This document shows, one piece after another, positions 24,916 through 35,531 of a stretch of 64,000 nt of DNA. The stretch is from positions 1,054,001 through 1,118,000 of the forward strand of contig OY763929.1 of NCBI GenBank assembly GCA_963667675.1, given 5' to 3'. The translations under genes and the position numbers were made by a program. This DNA is from G963667675 sp963667675 (lineage in GTDB: Bacteria > Chloroflexota > Dehalococcoidia > Lucifugimonadales > UBA3495). Below the pieces are notes generated by a model, which made no database searches, was not told the DNA's origin, and saw only the letters and a list, made by a program, of their open reading frames with translations. Each line of letters starts with the position of its first letter. Position 1 is the first letter of the stretch.

Positions 24916-24945
24916 TTGACACTTTCCCAACGCCGATTCTATAAT
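24916..24945 (+). promoter_or_regulatory. Consensus sigma70 promoter of thiC
   Basis: Perfect -35 TTGACA (24916-24921), an 18-bp spacer and perfect -10 TATAAT (24940-24945), about 30 nt before the TPP riboswitch. Confidence 0.9.
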
Positions 24946-24973
24946 GCCCTTCATTAACAACCATAGAAGGTCG

Positions 24974-25072
24974 AGGCACGTGGGGGAACCCGGTCTGTCC
25001 GGGTTGAGAGGCCCAAGTTCTGGGGCGACCCTGTGAACCTGATCTGGGTAATGCCAGCGTAGGGAACGACGC
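24974..25072 (+). ncRNA. TPP riboswitch (THI element)
   Basis: The aptamer is recognised by GGGTTGAGAGGCCC (P2/J2-3 region, consensus CTGAGA), ACCCTGTGAACCTGATCTGG and GTAATGCCAGCGTAGGGAA, all in the expected order. Binding of thiamine diphosphate should reduce thiC expression through the terminator hairpin at 25111-25150. Confidence 0.96.
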
Positions 25073-25110
25073 TTGTCTTCAGGCCCGGCCGCCCATTGGA
25101 TGACGAAATG

Positions 25111-25150
25111 CGGGCCGTCAGCGACTCTACGTTGGCGGCCCGTACCTTTT
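25111..25150 (+). terminator. Riboswitch-controlled terminator upstream of thiC
   Basis: CGGGCCG-tcagcg (25111-25123) pairs with cgttgg-CGGCCCG (25130-25142), a stem of about 13 bp with GU pairs, followed by TACCTTTTG. The segment GGCCCGGCC at 25082-25090 can pair with the 5' arm and would form the antiterminator. Confidence 0.7.
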
Positions 25151-25175
25151 GCCTGCTTCTATGGGGAGGTGCGCA

Positions 25176-26939
<1,764 letters not shown>

Positions 26940-27071
26940 AGGCTGGCTCAGCCTCGCAAGGGGCCGACTATCTAGTGGAGGCGAATCTGGAACGGGCCCC
27001 ACCGGCAGTCTAGCGGCGGGCGCTTCTGGACTCTCCACGATGCCCATCGGCTCACAGGGAGGGGGACTGGG

Positions 27072-27404
27072 ATGTCCATGTATTTTCTCCTGGGCAGCCT
27101 CTCGGCCAAGGGCCAGGAGTTGTTGCACAACAACCCCGACTTAGTAGTCGAGGCCGCTCGCGATATTCAAGTCGACGGCGCCGAACTGCTGGGCCAGTAC
27201 GCGGTACTGGGCAGATACGACTTTGTCATGATGGTGGAGGCCGACGACAACGATGCCGTCGCCCGGCTGTCGCTGGAGTTTGGCGTAAGGGTAGGCCTCC
27301 ACATCGAGACCCTGCCCGCCATCGCCATTGGATTTCTGCGCCAGGATTCGATCGATGACCCCGTTTGGAGCCTTGCGTCCGTTGAACAACCGACGCCGGA
27401 GTAG
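27072..27404 (+). CDS. GYD-domain protein
   Basis: 110 residues in one small alpha/beta domain of the GYD family, named for the motif seen here as AVLGRYDFVMMVEADD. These ferredoxin-like-fold proteins have no settled function. It lies between thiC and thiD on the same strand, about 130 nt after thiC, and its 3' end lies just upstream of thiD, so it is likely co-transcribed with thiamine genes. That does not prove a thiamine role. A G-rich SD (AGGGGG) is upstream of the ATG. Confidence 0.85.
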   Translation: MSMYFLLGSLSAKGQELLHNNPDLVVEAARDIQVDGAELLGQYAVLGRYDFVMMVEADDNDAVARLSLEFGVRVGLHIETLPAIAIGFLRQDSIDDPVWSLASVEQPTPE

Positions 27405-27429
27405 AGCTCCGGTCACCGTACCTCGGGCC

Positions 27430-28203
27430 ATGACCATCGCCGGGTCTGACTCCGGCGGCGGGGCCGGAATACAGGCCGACCTCAAGACCTTTGCGGCCCT
27501 GGGCGTATACGGAACGTCGGTATTGACCGCCGTCACCGCCCAGAACACCCTGGGTGTCACCGCCGTCCACCAGATTCCCACTGAGGCCATCGCTGCCCAG
27601 ATTGACGCAGTGCTGACCGACATCGGGGCCGGAGCAGTCAAGACCGGCATGCTGGCCAGCAACTCCATCATCGAATGCGTGGTCTCCCAGCTTAGTCGGC
27701 ACACCGTGCCCTGGCTGGTTGTGGACCCTGTCATGGTGGCCAAGAGCGGTGACCCCCTGCTGGAAGCCGAGGCAATCGAAACTCTGCGTTCCAGTTTGGT
27801 CCCGGCAGCCTCAGTCATTACGCCCAATATCCCCGAAGCCGAGGCTCTTACCGGCATGAACATAACGTCCGACTCAGAGGCCAGAGCGGCGGCAGAGAAA
27901 CTGATTGGCATGGGCGCCAAGTCCGTCGTCATCAAGGGCGGGCACCGCGAGGGCCCGGCAGCCGATCTGTTCTATGACGGTGCGCAGTTCCATGAGTTCA
28001 CCGCCCAACGCATCGATACGCCCAACACCCACGGCACCGGCTGCACCTTCGCCTCAGCCATCGCCGCCGGCCTGGCCAAGGGCCTGGGCCTTCTGGACTC
28101 CGTCGCGGTAGCCAAGGACTACGTCACCGAAGCCATCCGAAAGTCGTTCCCCGTAGGCCAGGGCCACGGGCCCCTAAACCACTTCTACAAGACTTGGCGC
28201 TGA
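27430..28203 (+). CDS. thiD: Hydroxymethylpyrimidine/phosphomethylpyrimidine kinase
   Basis: 257 residues from ATG 27430, which gives the usual ThiD N-terminus (MTIAGSDSGGGAGIQADLK); the frame stays open upstream into the GYD gene, so a TTG start is possible. ThiD phosphorylates HMP and HMP-P, the step after ThiC. Ribokinase-fold motifs are present: GAVKTGML, PWLVVDPVMVAKSG, ITPNIPEAEALTG, and TPNTHGTGCTFASAIAA with the catalytic base Asp position replaced by the GTGC segment typical of ThiD. It follows thiC and the GYD gene. Other thiamine genes (thiE, thiG) are absent from the window. Confidence 0.96.
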   Translation: MTIAGSDSGGGAGIQADLKTFAALGVYGTSVLTAVTAQNTLGVTAVHQIPTEAIAAQIDAVLTDIGAGAVKTGMLASNSIIECVVSQLSRHTVPWLVVDPVMVAKSGDPLLEAEAIETLRSSLVPAASVITPNIPEAEALTGMNITSDSEARAAAEKLIGMGAKSVVIKGGHREGPAADLFYDGAQFHEFTAQRIDTPNTHGTGCTFASAIAAGLAKGLGLLDSVAVAKDYVTEAIRKSFPVGQGHGPLNHFYKTWR

Positions 28204-28274
28204 AACGATCCATCACAGGGAGCGGTTCCACCCAAAACCCGGCCCGCCGCAACGGCGCGTGCCGCCGGGGTTAC

Positions 28275-28280
28275 GGTATA
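28275..28280 (+). promoter_or_regulatory. Likely -10 box of the ileS promoter
   Basis: TATAAT within GGTATAATTACC, about 70 nt before ileS. No good -35 is visible and I see no T-box leader structure, so control by tRNA-Ile is not supported. Confidence 0.4.
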
Positions 28281-28350
28281 ATTACCGGCGCTAATTCCCA
28301 TGGCTCTTGACGCAACTTAGAAACTCACCACGTTCGTAGGTCTGCCAAGC

Positions 28351-31300
28351 ATGTTCAACCCCGTATCCAGTAGGGTCAGCTTCCCGGAAGTCGACGCCAA
28401 GATCCTGCGGCAGTGGGAACAAGACGACGTATTCCAGCGCACCTGGACCGAGCGCGAGGATGCCCCACTGTTTGTAATGTTCGAGGGGCCGCCCACGGCC
28501 AACGGAAGCCCCGGCATCCACCACGTCCTGGCCAGGGTGTTCAAGGATGTCATCTGCCGCTACCGCACCATGAAGGGGTACCGCACCCTGCGTAAAGGCG
28601 GTTGGGACACCCACGGGCTGCCGGTTGAACTGGAGGTGGAGAACGAGCTTGGCCTGGCCAGCAAGCGTGACATCGAAGAGTACGGCATCGAGCAGTTCAA
28701 CCGAAAGTGCCGGGAGAGCGTGTTCCGCTATCTCAAGGACTGGGAACTCCTGACCGAACGCATCGGGTTCTGGGTGGACATGGAGCGCCCCTACATCACC
28801 CTGGACAACGACTACATTGAGTCCGGCTGGGCCATATTGAAAGAGTTGTGGGACCGCGGCCTGCTCTATCGCGACATGCGGGGAACGCCCCACTGTCCCC
28901 GCTGCGTCACCAGCTTGAGTTCCCACGAGGTTGCCCTGGGCTACCGGGAAGACACCCCCGACCCGTCGGTCTTCGTAAAGTTCCGGGTGATACCCCCCGA
29001 ACAACAGGACGGAGCAGGAGGCATCTGGCCATCCCTGGTTCCGGCCTACCTGTTGGCCTGGACTACCACCCCGTGGACCCTGCCCGGCAACACCGCCCTG
29101 GCGGTGGACGAGCAAGCCGGCTATTCGGTAGTGGAGTTAGAAGGCGAGTACGGCCCTGAGCGTCTAGCCCTGGCAACCGAGTTGCTGGAGACCAACGTAC
29201 AGCAAGACTACCGGTTGGTGGCCGAGGTCCAAGGGGCCGACCTGGTAGGTCTGGAATACCAACCCCTTTACCCGCCGTCGGACTACGGTGTGGAGGTACA
29301 ACGGTTCCAGCGCCGGGACTCTTCCGGCAGCGCCATGGTCGACGTTGACACGGCCGACGGGTTCCGTCCCAAGGTGGTCGCGGCGGACTTCGTCTCCATG
29401 GAAGACGGCACCGGCATCATCCACATCGCCCCGGCTTTCGGCGACGACGACCTGGCCCTAGGCCGCGACAAGGGCCTGGCTTTCGTTCAGCCCGTAGACC
29501 TCCTGGGGAACGTCACCGGCGGTTACCCCTTCGCCGGCGCGTTCGTAAAGGACGCCGACCCGCAGATCATGGACGACCTGGAACGGCGTGGGCTGTTGTA
29601 CCGGAGGGACATTTACCGCCACACCTACCCCTTCTGCTGGCGTTGCGACACTCCCTTGCTCTACTACGCCAAGAGTTCCTGGTACATCCGCACCTCGGCC
29701 TTCAAGGACAAACTCGTCAGCGGCAACGACGAAATCAACTGGTACCCTGACTACATCAAGGACGGCCGTTTCGGCGAATGGCTTCGCAACAACGTCGACT
29801 GGGCCATATCCAGGGAGCGCTATTGGGGCACACCCATCCCCATCTGGGAATGCCCCGACTGCGGCAACGCCCAGTGCGTCGGCAGCTTGGCCGAGCTTAA
29901 GGCTCAGGCCGTACCCGAGGCCTTGGATGGCTTGGAAGACCTCGACCTGCACCGCCCATACGTCGACAACGTGCTGCTGCAGTGCCCAGCCGATGGCTGC
30001 GGCGGGAAGATGCGCCGCATTCCCGAGGTTATGGACGCCTGGTTCGACTCAGGCGCCATGCCCTTCGCCCAGTGGCACTATCCCTTCGAAAACCGGACTA
30101 TTGACCAGGAGGAGGACGGCCGCTTCCCCGCCGACTACATCTGCGAGGCGGTCGACCAGACCCGCGGCTGGTTTTACAGCCTCCACGCCCTCTCCATATT
30201 GCTCAAGGACCGCCCTTCTTACCGCAACGTCATCTGCCTGGGACTGGTCCTGGACGAGCGGGGCCGGAAGATGAGCAAGAGGGTTGGCAACGTGGTGGAA
30301 CCCATGCCGGTGCTGGACGAGCACGGCGCCGACGCCCTTCGGTGGTACCTGTTCACCGCGTCCCAACCCGGCGACTCCCGGCGTTTCTCCTCCAGGCTGG
30401 TGAACGAGACCCTGCGCCGGGTGCTGCTCACCCTGTGGAACGTCTACTCCTTCTTCACCAACTACGCTTCCATCGACGGCTTTCACCCGGAGCAGAAGCC
30501 CGCTGGCTGGCTGCCCGACACCGAGTTGGACCGCTGGATTCTCTCCGAGCTCAACAGCCTCGTCTCTCAGGTGGACGCCTGCCTGGACGGCTACGACCCG
30601 ACCAACGCCGGACGGCGCATGCAGGAGTTCATCGACCGCCTCTCCAACTGGTACGTCAGGCGCAGCCGCCGCCGGTTCTGGCGCAGCGAGAACGACAGCG
30701 ACAAGCTTTCCGGCTACGTCACCCTGCACACCTGCCTGGTGACGTTATCCAAGCTGATGGCCCCGCTGGCGCCCTTTGTGTCGGAGGAGATTTACCAGGG
30801 CCTCGTCCGCGCCGTGGACCCTGGAGCTCCCGACAGCGTGCACCTGGCCCAATTCCCTGCCGCCGATCAGTCCCTGGTGGACGAGGAGCTAATGGAAGCC
30901 ACCCGGCTGGCCATGCGCGTCTCCAGCATGGGCCGCGGCGCCCGGTCCAAGGCCGGAATCAAGGTCCGCCAACCCCTGCCCAGGGTAGTGGTGAAGACCC
31001 GTTCCGAGTCCGAAGGCGCCATCCTGCAGCACGTCCAAAGCCAGGTGCTGGACGAGTTGAACGTCAAGACTGTGGACAGGGACGGAGAATCCGGCATCTA
31101 CCAAGCCGCCGCCGCCGTCCTTGGCGAGGCGTCCGAAGGCGTCGTGCAGGTCGACGGCTTCTGGGTCGCCCTGGACGGCGGCTACATGGTCGCCGTGGAC
31201 GGAACCGTGACTCCCGAGTTGGCCGAAGAGGGCCTGGCCCGGGAGATAGTTCACCGCATTCAGAACCTGCGCCGCGCCGCTGATTTCCAGGTCACCGACC

Positions 31301-31485
31301 GCATCGTCACCTATTACCAGGCGCCCGAGGCAATCGGGAGCGTTATGAGCGGCAACTTCGCTGACTACATACGCCAGGAGACCCTCAGTGAAGAGCTTGT
31401 CGGCGGCCCTCCCCAGGACGGCGCCAAGACCGAGACCTCGAAGGTGGACGGGATGGAAGTGACCCTGGGAGTCCGCCAGGTCTAG
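28351..31485 (+). CDS. ileS: Isoleucyl-tRNA synthetase
   Basis: 1044 residues, the length of the IleS type with a long C-terminal region (eukaryote-like group). The class I signature lies in GPPTANGSPGIHHVLAR (HIGH-like, about 46-62) and KMSKR in GRKMSKRVGNVVEP (about 640). The editing domain includes the threonine-rich segment WTTTPWTLPGNTALAV. YWGTPIPIWECPDCG and WFDSGAMPF are also family motifs. It attaches isoleucine to tRNA-Ile in the cytosol. It is followed after 11 nt by mutM, so the two genes probably share a transcript. The eukaryote-like group is often linked with mupirocin tolerance; that is known for the family and untested here. Confidence 0.98.
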   Translation: MFNPVSSRVSFPEVDAKILRQWEQDDVFQRTWTEREDAPLFVMFEGPPTANGSPGIHHVLARVFKDVICRYRTMKGYRTLRKGGWDTHGLPVELEVENELGLASKRDIEEYGIEQFNRKCRESVFRYLKDWELLTERIGFWVDMERPYITLDNDYIESGWAILKELWDRGLLYRDMRGTPHCPRCVTSLSSHEVALGYREDTPDPSVFVKFRVIPPEQQDGAGGIWPSLVPAYLLAWTTTPWTLPGNTALAVDEQAGYSVVELEGEYGPERLALATELLETNVQQDYRLVAEVQGADLVGLEYQPLYPPSDYGVEVQRFQRRDSSGSAMVDVDTADGFRPKVVAADFVSMEDGTGIIHIAPAFGDDDLALGRDKGLAFVQPVDLLGNVTGGYPFAGAFVKDADPQIMDDLERRGLLYRRDIYRHTYPFCWRCDTPLLYYAKSSWYIRTSAFKDKLVSGNDEINWYPDYIKDGRFGEWLRNNVDWAISRERYWGTPIPIWECPDCGNAQCVGSLAELKAQAVPEALDGLEDLDLHRPYVDNVLLQCPADGCGGKMRRIPEVMDAWFDSGAMPFAQWHYPFENRTIDQEEDGRFPADYICEAVDQTRGWFYSLHALSILLKDRPSYRNVICLGLVLDERGRKMSKRVGNVVEPMPVLDEHGADALRWYLFTASQPGDSRRFSSRLVNETLRRVLLTLWNVYSFFTNYASIDGFHPEQKPAGWLPDTELDRWILSELNSLVSQVDACLDGYDPTNAGRRMQEFIDRLSNWYVRRSRRRFWRSENDSDKLSGYVTLHTCLVTLSKLMAPLAPFVSEEIYQGLVRAVDPGAPDSVHLAQFPAADQSLVDEELMEATRLAMRVSSMGRGARSKAGIKVRQPLPRVVVKTRSESEGAILQHVQSQVLDELNVKTVDRDGESGIYQAAAAVLGEASEGVVQVDGFWVALDGGYMVAVDGTVTPELAEEGLAREIVHRIQNLRRAADFQVTDRIVTYYQAPEAIGSVMSGNFADYIRQETLSEELVGGPPQDGAKTETSKVDGMEVTLGVRQV

Positions 31486-31496
31486 ACAGGCGCGCC

Positions 31497-32318
31497 ATGC
31501 CGGAACTGCCCGAGGTCGAAAACACCCGGCGCTACCTCATTGAGGCCGGTCTGCCCGGCGCAACCTTCACCGGCGCCCAAATCGGGTGGGCCAACTCTGT
31601 TCGCTCGCCCAGTCTGGAGGCTTTCGTTGCCGGTATCGAGGGGCAGCGGGCGCGGCAGGTGGAGCGGCGGGGTAAGTACATCCTCGTCCCCTTGAGCGGC
31701 GGCAGTGCGACCGCAGGCCCCACCCTGATCATCCACCTGGGCATGACCGGAGGCCTGCGGGTACAGGATGCCGGACAGCCCGCACATCCCATGGTCCGTC
31801 ACACTTTTCCCTTGGACGACGGCCGGCAGCTTCGGTTTATCGACGGCCGTAAGTTCGGCAAGCTCTGGCTCGCTGGCGACCCCAATGAAGCCCTGCCCGA
31901 CCTCGGCCCCGACCCGCTGGCCGGCGAGCTGACCGTGGAATGGCTGGCCCTGGCCTTCAAGGGCAGAAGCGCCCCGATCAAGGCCCTCATGCTGGAGCAG
32001 TCCATTATCCCCGGCATGGGCAACATCTACGCCGACGAGTCGCTGTTCCTGGCCGGAATTAGTCCTTTGCGCCCCGCCGCGGAGATTTCCGTCGACGAGT
32101 TGGTGCTCTTGAAGGACGGCATCGTTGCGACTTTTACCGCGGCCTTGCGCCACTACGACGCCAGCCGCCGCGAAGGCTGGCCCGACCCGCCCCTGACCCT
32201 TGAGGCCTGGTCCCTGCTGCGAAAACACGGCCAACCCTGCCCCCGGTGCGCCGGGCCCATCTCCGCCATCCGCATCCGGGGGCGCACCTCATGCTTCTGC
32301 CCCCGTTGCCAGAAGTAG
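31497..32318 (+). CDS. mutM: Formamidopyrimidine-DNA glycosylase
   Basis: 273 residues. The N-terminal PELPEVENT gives the catalytic proline and Glu of Fpg/Nei enzymes. IIHLGMTGGLRV follows the beta-sandwich, PGMGNIYADE is the helix-two-turn-helix, and the C-terminal zinc finger is CPRCAGPI ... CFCPRC. It removes oxidised purines such as 8-oxoguanine from DNA. The zinc finger and the His and Lys residues of the active site region are intact. It starts 11 nt after ileS, and converges on sbcC with an 18-nt gap. Confidence 0.96.
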   Translation: MPELPEVENTRRYLIEAGLPGATFTGAQIGWANSVRSPSLEAFVAGIEGQRARQVERRGKYILVPLSGGSATAGPTLIIHLGMTGGLRVQDAGQPAHPMVRHTFPLDDGRQLRFIDGRKFGKLWLAGDPNEALPDLGPDPLAGELTVEWLALAFKGRSAPIKALMLEQSIIPGMGNIYADESLFLAGISPLRPAAEISVDELVLLKDGIVATFTAALRHYDASRREGWPDPPLTLEAWSLLRKHGQPCPRCAGPISAIRIRGRTSCFCPRCQK

Positions 32319-32336
32319 CCCGGGCTTGCGCCGCCG

Positions 32337-34922
32337 TTAGTTGAGCCAGAAGGTGGAACCCAGTTCCTCTTTTCGGACTTCGATGCGCACCGGGAAGGCG
32401 TCTTTCAAGTCGTCCAGGTGGGTGATGACGACTATCTTTTCGAAGTCGTCTTGGATGGCCGCAATCACGTCCAGGATGCGCTCCCGCCCGGCGGCGTCCT
32501 GGGTGCCGAAACCCTCGTCGATGAACAACGTGGGCAGCGGCGCGCCCATGCGTTGGGCCAGCACCTTGGAGAGGCCGATGCGCAGGGCCAGGTTAATGCG
32601 AAAAGCCTCGCCGCCGCTGTACATCTCATAGCTCCGGGGGCCCAGGCCGTCGCTGACCCGGATTTCCAGGGTCTCGATGGGGTCGCCCCGCCCGGTGCGC
32701 CGCTCCCGCTGGGTCTCCAACTGCACCTGCATCTGGTTGTCGGTCATCCGGCCCAGCAGCAGGTTGGCCTCCTCTTCCAGCCGGGGCACCACCGTTTCTA
32801 TCAGCATGGCCTGTATCCCCTGGCGACCGAAAGCGGTGACCAACTCTTGGTAGACGTCCTGGTCTCCCAGCAACGTCGCCAGGCGGGCGGTCTCCTCGGT
32901 TATCTGCCGTTCCAGGGCCTTGGCCCGGTCTATCTGGCCCGACAGGTAGCCCCGGCGGGCCACGGCCTCCTGTTGCCGGGCTTCCAACCCCTTCTGGCCC
33001 TGGTCGGCAATCCGTAGACGCTGCTCCCACTGGGGCAACTCGGAAAGGCCCTCCGCGTCGGCCTCGCGCTGTTTTTCCAAGTCCAGGCGCTCCCGTTGCC
33101 GCCGTTCTAGCATCTCCCGTGTCTGGGCAGCCGACTCCTCCTCCCTGGGGAGGCCAGCCTCGGCTTCGGCCAATTGGCGGGACTTTTCCAGGAACGGTTG
33201 CAGTTCCTGCGTCCGGGAGTAAGCCTCGGTGCGGGCGTCTTCATCGTATCCCAGGGCGGCGACCTGCTCGGCGACTTGCGCGAGCTTTGCTTGCTCGGCG
33301 TGGGCGAACTCCCCCGAGGCCAGCGACGCCGTTAAGTCCTTCAACTGGGCCTGTGCCTGCTCCAGGTCATGCTGGGCCGACTTGGAGTCTTCTATGTCCC
33401 GCTCCACCCGGCTGAGGGCCAACTCGGATTCCCGGCGGGTACGCTCCAGGGCTGCTTCCCGCTGGCTGAGGCTCTGCTGCGCCTTGGCTTCCTCCGCCTC
33501 CAACTGTTGCTTGTTGGCGACGTTGAGACGGAACAGCCGCCGCTTCTCGTTGATCTCTGCTTCGTAGGTCTCGGCCAGCCGCCCGCAACCGTCCTGTCCC
33601 AGCGGCGTCTGGCACAGGGGACACAGGGCCTCTCCCGGGTCTGTGCTATGCAGCAGGTCCAGCTTGGCCCGCAGGTCCTGGCCCTCGGTCTTGTACCGCT
33701 CCTCGGCGCTCCTGGCCTCGCCGACCCGGGTGGACAGGGTCCGCAGGTCGTCCCTCTGCACGGCCAGGGACTGCTCCTCCTTCTCCAGGCTGGTCAGCTT
33801 TTCCCGGGCAGTGGCCTGCCGTTCCGTCAGCACAGCCGCCATCGCCGCCTTGGGCGGCAACTCCACTTCCGCCCTGTGGCGCAGTTGCTCTGCTTGGGCT
33901 TCCAGCCGGGCCCTGGCGCCGTCGACGGCGCGGACCAGTTGGGCCTGGGCCTGGTTGAGTTCGTCGTGGCGCCGGCGCAGTCCTTCCAGGGCCTCGAAGC
34001 TTTTTCTGGCAAGCTCCAGGTCAGCCATCCCCTGCCGGATGGTCCCCTGCCGGCCCAGCAAGTCCTTGTAGCCGGACACCCGCGCCATGGTCAGCGCCAA
34101 GGCCGATTCATGCTGTCCGATCTCCACGCCCAGGGTCTGTATCCGGCGTTCCGACTCCTCCAGCCGCTGCCTCCGGCCGTCAAGTTCGGCCACCTTGGCC
34201 CGCAGTTCGGCGGTCTGCTTCTGCTGCTCCTCCAGTTGGCTGGCCAAGCCGCTCAATTCCTGGTCGACGGCGGCCAGTTCCTGGGACAGGTCTCCAATCT
34301 GCTCCACCTGGCTGCGCATCTGGCCCAGGGACCCTTCCATGCCGGCGGCCTTGGTCCTGGCCTGGTCAAGCCTTTCCCTGGCCTTGGCCTGCAGCAGGTC
34401 GTAGTCTTCCAGGCCGATGATTTTGGCCAGGACCGCCTTGCGGTCGGCGGGGGTGCGGTTGCTGAACTCGTCGGCCTTGCCCTGCAGCAAGAGGGCCGAG
34501 TTGGTGAAGGTCTCGAAGTCCATGCCGATGGTCTGGTCGATCTTGGCCTGGGTCTCCCGGATTGAATTGCCGGTTATGGGTTGGGGGCCGGCGGGACCCA
34601 GCACCTGCAACTGTAGGTCAGAGACCCCCTGGCGGCGACGGCTGCCGGCCCGGGCGTGGGTTCGCACCGTGCGGTAGTTGACGCCGCGAGCGGTGAAGTC
34701 CAGTTCCACCCGGCACTGGTCGGCGCCGTAGGAAATCACGTCGTCCTGGGTCCTGCCCCTGGCCCGGCCCCACAGGCACCAGGTTATGGAGTCTAGGAGG
34801 GCGGACTTGCCGTGGCCGTTGGAGCCGCACAGGCAGGCCACGTGGATACCGGTGAAGTCGAGGTCGGGGACTCCTTCCCGGTAGCAAAGGAAATTCTCAA
34901 GGCTGAGGCGCAGCGGAATCAT
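32337..34922 (-). CDS. sbcC: SbcC/Rad50-like exonuclease subunit
   Basis: 861 residues. The N-terminal ABC half has LENFLCYREG and GSNGHGKSALLDSITW (Walker A about 33-40). Two long coiled coils (about 175-415 and 450-680) flank a zinc hook CPLCQTPLG. The C-terminal half contains the signature YSGGEAFRINLALRIGLS, the Walker B strand LPTLFIDEGFG and the His switch VVITHLDDL. With SbcD it forms the Mre11-Rad50-type nuclease that opens hairpins and DNA ends. It is shorter than E. coli SbcC (1048) but normal for Gram-positive-like forms. SbcD is not encoded next to it. It starts at ATG 34922. Confidence 0.93.
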   Translation of the reverse strand: MIPLRLSLENFLCYREGVPDLDFTGIHVACLCGSNGHGKSALLDSITWCLWGRARGRTQDDVISYGADQCRVELDFTARGVNYRTVRTHARAGSRRRQGVSDLQLQVLGPAGPQPITGNSIRETQAKIDQTIGMDFETFTNSALLLQGKADEFSNRTPADRKAVLAKIIGLEDYDLLQAKARERLDQARTKAAGMEGSLGQMRSQVEQIGDLSQELAAVDQELSGLASQLEEQQKQTAELRAKVAELDGRRQRLEESERRIQTLGVEIGQHESALALTMARVSGYKDLLGRQGTIRQGMADLELARKSFEALEGLRRRHDELNQAQAQLVRAVDGARARLEAQAEQLRHRAEVELPPKAAMAAVLTERQATAREKLTSLEKEEQSLAVQRDDLRTLSTRVGEARSAEERYKTEGQDLRAKLDLLHSTDPGEALCPLCQTPLGQDGCGRLAETYEAEINEKRRLFRLNVANKQQLEAEEAKAQQSLSQREAALERTRRESELALSRVERDIEDSKSAQHDLEQAQAQLKDLTASLASGEFAHAEQAKLAQVAEQVAALGYDEDARTEAYSRTQELQPFLEKSRQLAEAEAGLPREEESAAQTREMLERRQRERLDLEKQREADAEGLSELPQWEQRLRIADQGQKGLEARQQEAVARRGYLSGQIDRAKALERQITEETARLATLLGDQDVYQELVTAFGRQGIQAMLIETVVPRLEEEANLLLGRMTDNQMQVQLETQRERRTGRGDPIETLEIRVSDGLGPRSYEMYSGGEAFRINLALRIGLSKVLAQRMGAPLPTLFIDEGFGTQDAAGRERILDVIAAIQDDFEKIVVITHLDDLKDAFPVRIEVRKEELGSTFWLN

Positions 34923-35531
34923 CGAGGCACCCTGGCGTCGGGCTGGCGCCGGCGGTTTCCGGCATGGGTGAAGCCGGGGTTATTCTAGCACAGGCAGGCG
35001 GGGCGACCGTGGGGATGCGACGATGGAATCAGCCCCGGCGGGCCGGGGTCATGGAGCCGGGCCCACGACGCTGCGGCGGCAAGATGGGCGGTTTCTTGCC
35101 AACTGGGACATTTGGGGACATTTTGGGACACTGGCAAGGGGGCGAGATTCCCGCCTCCGCGGGAATGACGGGTAGAGGGAGCGGGAAATTTTAGATCCCC
35201 TCTCATTTCCTCCCATTTCATCCCATCTTGCGAGGTTGGCCTGGGTTATTGCGCTTTTGGACACGGAACTCCGTGGGCCTCAGTGGCCGTTTGGGTTTTG
35301 GGCAACGGGTTGTGTTGCATGCTTGTATAGTAAGGGGGCGCGGGGTGGTGGGGCAAGGGGGGAAATGTCAGTAGTTGGGGGGCGGTCTGAACTGTGATTC
35401 ACGGGATTCATGGGATGGACAGGATGGGGGCATTTTCATGGCTGTCGGTTCGCCCTTCGATTTCCCTCAGGACAGGCCCTTCGACTCGCTCAGGGTGAAC
35501 GGGGGTGTGGCGGGGTTGGTGGGGCCGGGGA
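34923..35531. repeat. Non-coding region with dispersed repeats
   Basis: No gene seen. Elements include the GGGACATTTGGGGACATTTTGGGACA cluster (about 35102-35130, given here in parts), GATTCCCGCCTCCGCGGGAA (about 35147-35166), a pyrimidine tract CTCATTTCCTCCCATTTC (about 35201-35218) recurring near 52758, and CCCTTCGATTTCCCTCAGGAC (35453-35473), which is repeated exactly at 52186-52206 and joined here to TTCGACTCGCTCAGGGTGAA. These are short repeats of unknown nature. Confidence 0.6.

Noticed and set aside
28204..28350. T-box leader before ileS
   Set aside because: The leader is short and lacks the conserved T-box bulge and terminator pair.
30342..31283. Long plus-strand frame in a second frame of ileS
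   Set aside because: Overlaps the ileS C-terminus completely and is Arg-rich, as expected from an alternate frame in GC-rich DNA.
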